Position numbers and translations under genes: made by a program
The notes under the pieces: model-generated
Seen by the model: only the letters and a program-made list of their open reading frames with translations
Database searches by the model: none
Told to the model about the DNA's origin: nothing
Assembly (NCBI RefSeq): GCF_011075055.1
Contig: NC_058139.1
Location: 13,351,584-13,415,583 of the forward strand
From: Mangifera indica
Lineage: Eukaryota; Streptophyta; Magnoliopsida; Sapindales; Anacardiaceae
Direction: 5' to 3'
DNA length: 64,000 nucleotides
Part shown: positions 22,447-35,639 of the stretch, piece by piece
How positions within the stretch are numbered: the first letter of the stretch is position 1
How the letters are laid out: each line of letters begins with the position of its first letter

Positions 22447-22989
22447 AATTACATAAAAGATAAAGATAAAGAGATAAATATGCATATAAAGAGAGAAAAG
22501 ACAAAAAAAAAAAGAAACTTCAAGCATTTTTCCATCATCTTCTCCCATCCATTCCAGTAGCTAGCCTTCTTCATGTTGTTTTCTTTTGTTTTGTGAAGAA
22601 AAAGGCAGGAATTGAAAGAGTTTTGGAAGATAAAATAAGAAAAGAAAAAAAAAGAAACACTTTGGAAGCTTTGGTAACCAAAAGATCTCTTCCTTTCCCT
22701 TTACCTATGTTTATATATATCTTATGCATGTTATATGAATATGTTAGTGTGTTTTGGTGATAAAGGAAGCAAGGCAAAGAGGAGGGGGTCAATTTACAAA
22801 GATTAGCTTGAAACAAGGTAAGGGGTGTTATCCTTAGTATGTTTCATGTTTTATGCTTTTGGTTATTTCATTCTATGTTATAAATGATGATTTTGAAGTT
22901 GAGAAATGTTGTTTTGCCATTTGGAGTATCTATGTGTGTTAATTTGTTCATGGTAGAGAGTTGGGTGATATTTACCATTTTACCACTAA

Positions 22990-23560
22990 CTTTGTCCTAT
23001 GTTTTGACTATCTTATCAGAGGAATTATGAGTGCTATTATAGCTTGTTGGGAAGCTGTTTGAATCCTCTTTTCAACTATATATAGCTTGTATGAATTAGA
23101 GACCGTTTGGACTATTAAATTGTATGAATAAAAAGATTGTCTTACCAAATAAATAGTAAATATAGTTTTTGCTACTGATTTCATCCCACGTTTTGACTAT
23201 CTTATCTGATGAATCATAAGAACTATTATGCCTTGTTCGAAAGCTCTTTGAATCCTTTTTTCAACAATATATGACTTGTATGAATTAGAGACCATCTGGA
23301 CTATTAAATATTGTATAAACCAAAAAAATTGTTTTACCCAAACAAACAGAAAAATAGGTTTTTGCCACTGAATTCATTTTACGTTTTGATTGTCTTATCA
23401 GATGAATTATGAGGGCTATTATAGCTTGTTGGAAAGCTTTTTGAATCTTCTTTTTCAATGATATATAACTTATATGAATTAGAGACCGTTTGGATTGTTA
23501 AAGTGTATGAACAAAAAGACTACCCTACCAAATAAACAGTCTCGTGAACAGTATTTCACA
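22990..23560. repeat. Tandem array, about three units of 190-203 bp
   Basis: GTTTTGACTATCTTATC or a close variant occurs at 23001, 23190 and 23393. Each is followed by AGCTTGTTGG...AAGCT and TGAATTAGAGACC(G/A)T(T/C)TGGA. The inverted LTR copy at the end of the window shows a single unit, so the array expanded in this copy. Confidence 0.8.
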
Positions 23561-23565
23561 GTTTT

Positions 23566-23672
23566 TGAAAAGAAAGAAAGAAAGAAAAGGAGGAGAAAAA
23601 AAAAAGGAAGAAAGAAAGAAAGGAAAGGAAAGAAATGAGAGAAAAAGAAAAAAAAAAGAAAAGCAAGAAAAG
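23566..23672. repeat. Purine tract (AAAG/GGAA-rich)
   Basis: More than 100 bases almost entirely A and G. Its pyrimidine counterpart is at 63335..63455 in the inverted LTR copy. Lys/Glu-rich or Phe-rich small ORFs here are products of the repeat. Confidence 0.9.
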
Positions 23673-24557
23673 GAATTTGAGGCTCAAGATTCAAGGGTCG
23701 TCCCAAAAGTATGGCCTGATGAGTTATGAATAGTTTTAGATGAAAGCAAGATTAATAAGATATAATGCATGCATGCATGCTATGAACTATGAGGGGGCAC
23801 TTTACACTACATCGTCCGTAGTAGGGCACGTCCATAGTAGGGCATGTCCGTAGTAAGATATAGACCTACAGTAAGGTTCACTTGTAGTAGAGCACAATTC
23901 AGATTAAAAAATGGTGTAGTGAGAGAAAGGAAGAGAGCTCGAGCTTAAAAAAGTGTCAAATCCCTATAGTCAGCTTTCAGAAAATATCAAATAAATATCA
24001 GATAGGACAAAGTATGACCCAAATAGTAAAGAATGAACTAGATTATTCCTTCAATTTCTTATGAAGGTTATGATGTGAGGTTGAGTCCTGAGAGTGAGTT
24101 AGAACAAGAAAAGAGATAGTTTACTTAATTCTGTTCCCTTACTAAGTGTTCTTATCTCTCACTTCTTTTTCTTTCATGATTACAGGTACGAGTGATCGAG
24201 GTAGCTGTGAGGCAAGGTCAGGTCAGCAAAGATAGACCCAAGCTAGGGCTGGTTACCTATGGTTTTTGTTACATACATATGATATTGTTGATTTTTAGCC
24301 CTATTCAAATAGTTGTATAGTTGTATCTAGGAGCATATATATGCTTACTCTATGATATTAGATGTTTCAAATGAGTTTTCATATAGGATATATACATCTT
24401 TTGTTCACTTCTAGATTTTCAGTTTTTTTAGAATAATCTCTAAATACTTTTAGTGATGCATTCATTTTAAAGTATTTAAAAAAAAAATAGATGTTCCAGA
24501 TATTAATTCATAACATTTCTCCTTCGATGGGTAATACTTCTAGGGAAGGATGTTACA

Positions 24558-27500
24558 CCTTAACACTAGAAAAATTGATTAAGAATGAACACTTTCTTAC
24601 TACAACAACAATTCTTTAAGTATATAATTTATTCTTCATAGTTTGGACCTAATTAATCATAACAAAACAACAATTTGGCCATTTATAATCTTTTAAGGAA
24701 AAATGTTTATTTTGATCATGTTTAGTAATCCCAAATTTAACTAAATCAACTTTGTCTAACCTTACAATTCATAGAATCCCTATAATAAAGGTAGGATTCA
24801 GTGGTTGTATTATGCCCGTAAGTGTTATGCCATTACTTTTATCAATCTATGCATATTTCTTCTCTTCGAATGATTGAGAATACTCTAAGTATGATCATAT
24901 ACTTTATTACTTTCATGTGAAAAAATCTATGTACCAATAATAAAAAAATTTAATCTAATCATCGTGGCACAACTTTACCTTCATATTCCATCTGTGTATG
25001 ACTATTCACTTTTTCTATCTCTTTTGGGCAAACAACCAAAGAAGATAAAAGCCAAATATTCTAGTACCAAGAAAGTAGAGAGTTTAATCTATGCACAGTG
25101 GAATAAGAGATTCCTTTGCCTACTCACTTTATTCGATGAGAAAGATGGGTTCTATCCTAGGATTTGGTCATACTTGTTTGATCCTTGTATTCAACTCTAA
25201 AGTAGGATGAGAAAAGATTGACAGATGGATATACTTAAGATATGATATTGGCCATAAAGCGTACAATGCCATTTATGAGTCATTCAAGTTTGACTATTAC
25301 TCAATGCCAAACCAATGAAAAAAGTTCTAGTCTACCATAGTGGAATGTCGTTCTTGAAAGGCATAGTTTCTTACTGGTAATCTATTAACTCTAAGAGGCT
25401 AAAGGTCATTGAACTTGTTTTATTCTCTAGGATTTAATTTACAGCTAAATGTGTAATTCCTTTTTTCCTTATAGTTACCCCTTACGACATAGAAGGAAAG
25501 CAAATGACTTGCTTCAACTAAAGAAAGGAATGTCTTATGATTTATAGATTGTTAAGAACAATGCTTACGAAGGTGTCTTTCAAATATAAACACAGGCTTG
25601 TTTTGGCCCCCCAAGGCATGAAAGGGGGGAAGTTGTGCAACAAAATGAGATTTGGAAAGAACTGAGGCAAGAGCAAGAGCTTTGCAACTCAAAAGAATGG
25701 AAAGAAAGCAAACAACAAATTTTAAGGGTCAAGATTAGAAAAATCTCCTTTATAGAAAAATATCAAATATGGAAATGAACAATGTAATTGTGTAGCTCGT
25801 TGACTAGGTAGTTATCTTTATCTTACTTATAGTTAGCTTGAAAGCTTTTAACTAGCAAGAGAGGTTAGAGGATATAACGATTCTTCCATTGCCTCTAAGC
25901 CTAGTCTTTCATACTTCCCCTTACAAATCCATTCATTTATGGTTATTACATATCTCTTAGGCGTATTACGAAATCAATCTGTAAAGCTCCCATTTAACAA
26001 TAGGTGGACATTAGTACATAGGTCTTATTATAATGTTCATATATAAAGCTTTATACGTAGTAGAAGGCCAACATGAGTAGTCAAGTCCACAAATAATTTT
26101 TACATGAAAAATCTCATACTGTGTAAGTGAAAGGATCTCTCATAGTTTCTTAAGTGTTCATATGCAAAACCCTATTTAGCAGTTAACGGGCATAACTATA
26201 GGAAAGATCTTCCCATATCATCCATGTGCAAAGCCTACACTTACACATAGGTGGACATGAGTACATGAGTGTTCTGATAATATTTGTATGTTAAGGTGTA
26301 TAAAGGAAAATTGCCACAAATACAACCTTAATTTTGGTAGTGTAAAAAGCATATGGAGATAACATGTCATAAAAGATAAATTAGATATTACAAACACCAT
26401 TTATGATAAGGTTGACAAAAGGATACATTATGCAAAGTAGTAAAGTATCTTAATACCACACACCATTTTAACAACATAATACATACTCCTAAGATGCAAA
26501 TAATAAAACTATCCTACCACCAACAAAATCTATAGAATAAGTTTGTGACTCATAAATAATGATTCATGGTGAAAAAGAATCACAAAATTGGTTGAATGGT
26601 TGAAGTCATTTGGCATGTTAAAGAAGGGAGGAAGATTTTTATACCTTTGAAGCTTTAAGAGTGATGGAGTTCAAGAATCCATATGAAATTCCTCCAAGAA
26701 AGTCCACACCCAAATTGTAAAGAGTGAGACCAATTTTTAATGAAAATGTGTAACGGGAATATTATTTGAAAATGGGATAAATGGTCCCTTCTATGTATGC
26801 AAATTTTCTTAATTGCGCACTAGCCATCTTCACTTAAAATTTTACTACTTGTGATAATATTTAATCAATTTGTCATTTTAACTCTTTAACATGTTTAATT
26901 TATACTCATAATACATTATTTAATTTTAGTTAATAATGATGAAATGAATTTATTACTCTTGGTAAGTGGTAGCTATCCTTAGATAATAAAATCTTACTAA
27001 TATATTATTTTAGACGTATCCATTATGTACATTTGATAATCATTAACTCTTTATGATATGCTACTTTTTCTATGTATTTAGGTTGTTATGTGTGACCTTT
27101 TAGGTTGATTGTGATCTATTTGTGATCCTAATATCAAATCATGATATGGTTCATCATAAATCGTTATAAACAAAACTGCCACCAATTATGGTAAGTATCT
27201 AACAATACATCATATTCCCTAAACCAAAATGAAGATGAACTCCAATGAACCTATTATAGGCACATATACTTTGTAGCAAAATCCCTTCACTATCTTATCT
27301 TAATCAAGAATGAGTTCATGGAATTTCAAAACTCTCATATTAATTTTGGATTGAACTGTAAATAAATAAATAGGAACAATGTCATTATGAAACAACCTTT
27401 CATAAATATTTTTATACTCTGGTTAGAGTTTTGTCTTTCCAATGGACATTGACATTTCTTTGGGAGCTCGAGTTAATACAATCTTGAGTTAATAGACTCC

Positions 27501-29561
27501 ATCTTGACTGTGACTCGTCTTCTCACATAAACAACATGTTACTAATCATGGTTATTACACAAGACATGAATATTTTCATGCATATACACAATATGAACAG
27601 TAAACATTCATGTCAAAAGCAATCATGATATCTCAAGTCTAAGAATTAATGACATAGTAATATGATTTTATGATGAATCATTGACCACATTCTGAATGTC
27701 TATGTGATTCATTATAATTAGTCATATTCGATAAATAGTTCACTAACGATTATTCCATGCTAATGTCATAGTGACATGACTCTTATAATCACCCACATTA
27801 ATATCATCATATAATAGTCAATGGATTCATTTAGCATATTTGTTATGTAATGTTATTGCCTAGTAACGATTGCTTATGCAGGGAATGATTTTTTGTTGAT
27901 GTTATGTTCCAAAGATTTGCATCATCTAGACATTTCGCTTGTAATGTATGAATATTCAAGTAAATAACACATAAACTAAGAACATTTATTTTATTGACAT
28001 AATTAATATAAAATAATATACATATGATCAAATGTCTTGTAACTGACTACACGATTAGTTTTTAAGGCATATACTAACACCACCATTATCAACCTAATCC
28101 ATCCTAAACTTGAAAGAGTAAGATAAGTAAGCCATAAATGAAGATACCTCCAAATTATATAGAGGGTAAGAAGGTATTGTGTTAGAAGAAAATACCCCAT
28201 CATATCGTGTACCACACAAAACAGTGAAGTGTTTGTCCTAATACCTAACTAGACAATTTTAACCAAACAATAAGTAACAAATTAAGACTACTAAGATTCA
28301 AGTTTTAACTTGTTTTGTTAAAACTAAAATATCCAAATCTAACTTTGTTCACAACTTACCCCTTTCAAAATCTATGTTATCTTACAAATATTCTCATAAT
28401 CAAACATAGAGCCATTGAATTGAACCTCAAACCGCTACCCTATTCATAATATTATTAAATAATATAAGAAATGTTCATAAATTCACATGCCATTAAGAAA
28501 AGTTAACCTTTTTCTTTTTCTTCAATATTGATCTCCCTTCCCTCAAATGATCAAACATAATGTGAAGTTTGTTAGATAGTACATTTCACACTTTCATCGT
28601 GCTTTTAAAGATCCAATTGGTTGTGACCTAGTAATTGCAAGCAAATTAGGAGTATAGAGATTCAAATTATAACTTAATTTGCTAAAGAAAATGTCAGATT
28701 CCTTACTTTGTCCATTGTTTACCTCTTTTGAACCATTATTTTATTTGTCTTTGTCACACCAATATTCTTATACTCAAATCAAGGTGTATTGTTTAATATT
28801 GATATTCTATTCTCCTTCTATCAATTACAAAAGCGTGGATGTAGGTTATTAATTTTTCCGGTCAAATCATGCAAAAAATTATGTCTCTTATTTACATACT
28901 AGATCATTTCATGTTCTCACATGAGTTTCTTTAAATCGATGCACTTATCATTAATGCATATTTCCATGCCAACATAAAAAGTCCTAACAACTACTTATAT
29001 AATATTTTTCATAATGGACATCATTAATCTTGGCTAAATCGAAATTGAAAATGTTCAAAATTTATTTTTTACACTTCTGGGTTCAAGATTTTGATGAATT
29101 ATGTCATGAAAACGTCAATAAGAGCTACCTCTAGAGTCAAATTAATTTAGGGTTTAACACATGGCACTATAATAATCAAAGTTGAAGAAAACAATAAACT
29201 TTAAAAAAAAAAAATTATTCTATATATTTGATCTACCTTTATTTTAAAAAATTGTTACTAAAATCTTAATTAAACTACCTGATTTATGAAAATTTTGTTT
29301 TCAGAAGTCCTTTAGATTTGTGTTTAATCAATTTCATACCTAAATAAACACATTCATCTCAAAAGAGCATATCATTCCGGTATTATAGTCATAAAATAAA
29401 CATTCAAATATGGAGAAATTTTATTTAATGATATTATTTTTACCCTTGATTGGAAAATTGATATCATTTTTTTTGAAGTGACACTTCTGTAGTGTTAATT
29501 TTTCACTCATGCTTTCAATATAATATTTTAATTGGACATTTGATTTGTTTATTTGGAGTAT
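24558..29561. other. 5 kb of AT-rich DNA without a recognised gene
   Basis: I see no known family. One 78-aa frame at 24964..25200 (+), starting MAQLYLHIPSVYDYSL if its GTG is read as the start, has a protein-like composition. It continues into related-looking text to about 25600 with stops, so it may be a decayed gene or element of unknown type. Positions 25960..26300 hold two or three loosely repeated phrases around GGTGGACAT(G/T)AGTACAT. The rest shows nothing beyond AT-richness. Confidence 0.35.
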
Positions 29562-30203
29562 TTTTTTATGGATTGTTTATATCTCACTCAAGGTATGCTG
29601 CATTCCCAAGTTTCTTCCCTTTAACATTGATAATCTCAAATATCCACTCATGAACAGTTAAAATTAACGGTAGTAAGGGTAAAATCGTTATTTTATATTT
29701 AATATTAAAAATAAACTTAAATATGATTTCATTTTTCCCCCTAAATTTAAAAAACTAACTTTTCTCCTCAAAGCCAAGTTTGAAAAGATCACATTCCCCC
29801 CTAGGGTTTAGTTTCCAAACCGGTTCACTTTTTTTGGCGTCATCGCCGATCGTCTCTCCCTCCCGACAGTTTCTCTTTCACCAACGACCGTCCTCAACTC
29901 CACCCCAACCCATCCGACGTTGAGAGACGTCATCTGGAAAGAGAAATCGTCTTTTCAGATAATGAAAACGAGATAACGGGTTTTGAAACTAAACCCTAAG
30001 GGGGGAATGTAATCTTTTCAAACTTAGCTTAAGGAATAAAATGTTAGTTTTTAAACTTTTAAGGGGAAAAATGAGATTAAATTTTTAGGGGTTAGAGTTC
30101 CATTAAATTTAATCGGTCATGAGTGGATAAATGATATGTTCAAAGTTAACGGGGGAAACTTTGAGAATTTAGCATACTTTGGGTGGGCAATAATCCTTTG
30201 GCC
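29562..30203. mobile_element. MULE-type MITE, copy 3, next to the RPL13a promoter
   Basis: The right end TTGGGTGGGCAATAATCCTTTGGCC matches the family terminus. The left end is more diverged (ATCTCACTCAAGGTATGC) and no target duplication is clear. Interior blocks GGGTTTAG, CTCTCCCTCC and AAACCCTAAGGGGGGAA are shared with copies at 34093 and 60700. It ends about 220 bases before the probable TATA box of the ribosomal gene. Confidence 0.7.
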
Positions 30204-30400
30204 AATTTAAAATTAATATACCTTAAAAATATAATTTTGTTCATTTTTTTAATTTATAACCAGAAAATGTGTTTTATGAAATTACAAGTCCACCCACAAA
30301 ATTTCTCCATTCACATTCTTCACCCATGGTTCTTCCTTTTTTATACAATCAAGACCGTTGGATCTGAACCCATCACCAAATACATCAACATCGAAGACCA

Positions 30401-30452
30401 AAGCCCATCACAACTCACACACAATATAAAACCCGCACTCGAAAAACCCTAG
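30401..30452 (+). promoter_or_regulatory. Ribosomal-protein-gene core promoter elements
   Basis: AGCCCA at 30402..30407 matches a site II type element. ATATAAAA at 30424..30431 can serve as TATA. AAACCCTAG at 30444..30452 is a telo-box variant followed by a CT-rich CTCTCCCTGTG start-site context. This trio is well known in plant ribosomal protein genes; their use here is inferred. Confidence 0.65.
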
Positions 30453-30515
30453 TCTCTCCCTGTGTCTTCATTTTAGCCCCGCCGTTTTACAGCCAAGACC
30501 CACAAACTTGCAAAA

Positions 30516-32598
<2,083 letters not shown>

Positions 32599-33210
32599 TA
32601 ATTCATAATGATTATTGTTTTTAAAATGTGGTATCTGAGAAGACTTTGTTTCCCTAATAATATTTTAATTTAGTTTGATACTCTTTGTGGTTATAGTTTC
32701 TTTGTGTTAGTTTTGAAGTAGATACTCTGATGTATGCAACGTGCTTGTTCAAATTCAAAATTTTCAATTTTGTTACTTGTTTAATACTTGAGTATGACTG
32801 CTGCGGCTGCATTGGGATATATTGAATTTCCTTCTTTTGAAGCTGGTAGTATCTCTTTGCTAAATATCGGAGACAAAGCCCTTCTTCTTTGGAAATTGAG
32901 GACTTTGACAAAGATGCCAAAGAAAAAGATACGGAAACCAGCTGCAGTGGCTTTCAGATTTGGGTGGGAGGTTGGGGAAGTCGTCCTCATATCCTATGGG
33001 TTGGCAGGTGGGGCATTTTTATTTAGCCTCTTGGATTTCTCTATATCCATTTTGTAAAACATTCATTAACCGAAAACATAATTCGAAAGTTAAAAAACAT
33101 TATTACACTCAATGTAGCATGAGAAACTTATCTATATTTAATTTTATTATGCACTTGGACATTTTTTGGGTATGAAAATCATGTTTTTATGTCCAACTTG
33201 TAGCACTTTT
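32599..33210. other. RPL13a 3' flank with one unassigned ORF
   Basis: The 3' UTR is followed by a region with slightly gene-like composition. An ATG-started frame 32794..33057 (+) encodes 87 aa beginning MTAAAALGYIEFPSFEAG, with a hydrophobic C-terminal half (VVLISYGLAGGAFLFSLLDF). The opposite strand is also open (32781..32990). I do not recognise either. This could be a small gene, an exon or chance. Confidence 0.3.
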
Positions 33211-33903
33211 TTCCAAAGGACTTATTCCCATCCAAAGTTTACTCTTTTTTCAAATTTTCATCCATTATCTTTGAAAAATTCAAATACATACCGATAAACT
33301 GTTAAAGCTAAAGAAATTTGTTAGTTTTAAAGGTAAAATTGTCATTTAACTAATGATATTAAAAAATAAAATTTTATCTCATTTTAAAAACTAACAATTT
33401 CTCCTTATATTTAAGTTTTGAAAATTCATATTTTCTCCTTCCAGGGTTTCAATTTCAACTTATTTTTCTCTAGCAACCTCCCTCTAATCATGACCTCTCC
33501 TCTTTGCTGTTGACCTTCTTTTGCCATCTTCACCTCTAACTCTTTGTCTCTAATGAAGATGGCGGTAGGAGTCATGACCAAAGGGAGGTCAGTGGTGGAA
33601 AAGAGAGGTCATGGTCAAGTTCTGATTATCGAAGAAGAATAAGTTGAAAATAAAACCTTACGGGGAAAAATATGATTTTTCAAAACTTAATTTAGGGGAA
33701 ATTATTAGTTTTTTAAACAAATAGAGAAATGAAATAAAGTTTTATTATTTTCAATATATTACTAGTTAAATAACGATTTCATTTTTAAAATTAACTGATT
33801 TAGTTAATTTTAATAGTCTACAGGTAAGTATTTAAGTTTTTTAAAGATAATGGGTAAAAACTCAAAAAGGAGTAAGCTTTGGGTGGGACTAAGTCCTTTG
33901 GCC
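33211..33903. mobile_element. MULE-type MITE, copy 4
   Basis: Left end TTCCAAAGGACTTATTCCCA and right end TGGGTGGGACTAAGTCCTTTGGCC are inverted relative to each other and match the family. The interior is palindromic around 33480..33620. No clean 9-bp duplication is seen. Confidence 0.75.
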
Positions 33904-34092
33904 TAAAATATAATACAAATACAAGGTTATCACAGGCAGTAGCCAATAGTAAGTTGTATAAAATTCCAGGAAATAGTGCAGCAAGTAAATGCGAAATAAC
34001 ATCGGATCCATCAGGCCATGACAATTTTTCCAACATTCATCAGATATAAATGCCATTGTCGAAAAAAAAAGAGCTTTGTGGTATTAATTTAT

Positions 34093-34899
34093 AGCCAAAC
34101 GACTATTTCCCACCCAAGGTTTAATGTTTTCTCAAGTTTCCACCCTTTAACTATGGAAACACCAAACACCCACCCATGGCCGGTTAAATTTAACCAAACC
34201 CTAACGTCTAAAACTTTTATCTCTTTTTGCCCCCCTAAACCTTAAAAACTAAAATTTTTCCTCAGCCTAAGTTTCAAAAAATGGCAGTTTCACCCTAGGG
34301 TTTGGTTTTGAAATCTCCGGTGACATCTCCGGCTCCATTGCCGACGACCTCTCCCTCCCGAGCCATTCTCTCCTTCCGACGATCTCTTTCCTCTCATTTG
34401 GAGGTCCGATCGGCGTCGGAGATGTCTTGGGAGATGAAGAACTTCGTCAAGGAAGACGAAGACGACGGATTCATCTTCATCTGGGAAGACGAAGAACTTC
34501 GTCTTCCCTGACGAAGTTTTTTGTCTCCCAAGGCGTCTCTGACAACGATCGGACCTCCAAATGGGAGAAAAGGGATCGCCAGAAGGAGAGAATGCTTCGG
34601 AAGGGAGACGCCGTCGGCAATGGAGCCGGAGATGTCATCGGAGATTTCAAAACCAAACCCTAGGGTGAAACTATCATTTTTTAAAACTTAAGCTGGGGGA
34701 AAATTTTAGTTTTCAAAGTTTAGGGGGGTAAAATGGATTATATTTTAGTTTATTTTTTAATATTATAGAGAAAATGACGATTTTACCCTTACCACCGTTA
34801 TTTTTAACTGACAATGGATAGGTATTTTGGTGTTTCCATAGTTAAAGGATGGAAACTTGTCATTACAGCATACCTTGGGTGGGAAATAGTCGTTTGGCC
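34093..34899. mobile_element. MULE-type MITE, copy 5, with perfect 9-bp target duplication
   Basis: Ends AGCCAAACGACTATTTCCCA and TGGGAAATAGTCGTTTGGCC form long inverted repeats. TTAATTTAT lies directly outside both (34084..34092 and 34900..34908). The 807-bp interior has inverted arms with CGACGACCTCTCCCTCCCGA and GAAGACGAAGAACTTCGTC-like hairpins. ORFs on either strand are arms of this hairpin. Confidence 0.88.
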
Positions 34900-34964
34900 T
34901 TAATTTATTATGAGATTGTCTATATATGTTACTGATTTTTTACTCTTTCATGTAGAGTAATTTT

Positions 34965-35251
34965 AGTTAGGACTTTTTCCAAGTATGGTTGACAAAATTA
35001 ATATCCGGACATGTTGACTAGGTTACATTTGCAACACAACTTGTCTAACAATCCAAATGGTGTAAACAAGAATCTCAGGGCACCAGCTATGACTATGATG
35101 ATAACTGAAGACAAGAATTCATTTTTACTGATATGTCTCTCTAAGGTGTAAAAGACACTTTGTGGGATGATCAAGGTCGTCATTACTTTGATCATTGTAC
35201 CATTGAAGGTGTTGTTGATTTCATCTTTGGCACGGCCAATCCATTTATCAG
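34965..35251 (+). pseudogene. Pectin methylesterase exon fragment
   Basis: The plus strand reads NNPNGVNKNLRAPA, then about 40 bases later [20 protein letters not shown] and [11 protein letters not shown] in another frame. These are the landmarks of plant pectinesterases: the QDTL(Y/W) and GxVDFIFG blocks, each carrying one catalytic Asp. A good donor AG|GTAATA follows at 35251/35252, and TTTCATGTAG near 34960 could be the acceptor, so this is one exon of a former gene. It has a frameshift or small deletion between the two blocks and at least two stops in its 5' part. No other exons lie nearby. The enzyme would have de-esterified wall pectin. Confidence 0.75.
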
Positions 35252-35639
35252 GTAATATTTTTTTCACCATTCTGCATGCGTAAATACTCGAAAAACGACA
35301 ATCTCAAAAGATCTAACTCATAAAAAATCCAATGTTAATTGATGGTTTGCATGGTAGAGTTGCGTTATATGTGTAGTTGGAGTCTTGAAGAAGCTATAAA
35401 AAAAAAATAGCAATATTACGTATGCATATATATATATTTGCATACAATTTAAGTATATAAATAATGTGATATCATATAATTAGGTGTTATTTTATCTTTA
35501 ATTTAAAATTATCTAATCACACGATAATATATTATCTATATATAAAAAGTGTGTAAACATAATTTTATTAATGAAAGAAAGAGTTGCAAGTTATAAATCA
35601 ACACGAGGAAGAACAAATCCATGTAATGCAAATGGGTTG
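35252..35639. other. AT-rich spacer
   Basis: No feature beyond a short repeat-like segment near 35470..35580 (TCTAATCACACGATAATATA), similar to 5655..5690. Confidence 0.35.

Larger units (their letters stand above)
22339..24557 (+). mobile_element. Solo LTR of about 2.2 kb with 5-bp target duplication
   Basis: Begins TGTAATACCC and ends GGATGTTACA, a TG...CA structure with inverted tips. CCTTA lies immediately before (22334..22338) and after (24558..24562). No internal retroelement genes are attached, so this fits a solo LTR left by recombination of a long-LTR element, probably gypsy or a LARD. A second copy in inverted orientation fills 62475..64000. Inside are an (AT)n run, a tandem array and a purine tract. 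The orientation is assigned arbitrarily. Confidence 0.75.

Noticed and set aside
23479..23729. Lys/Glu-rich and Phe-rich ORFs
   Set aside because: Translation of a purine tract; the same happens with the pyrimidine tract at 63346..63543.
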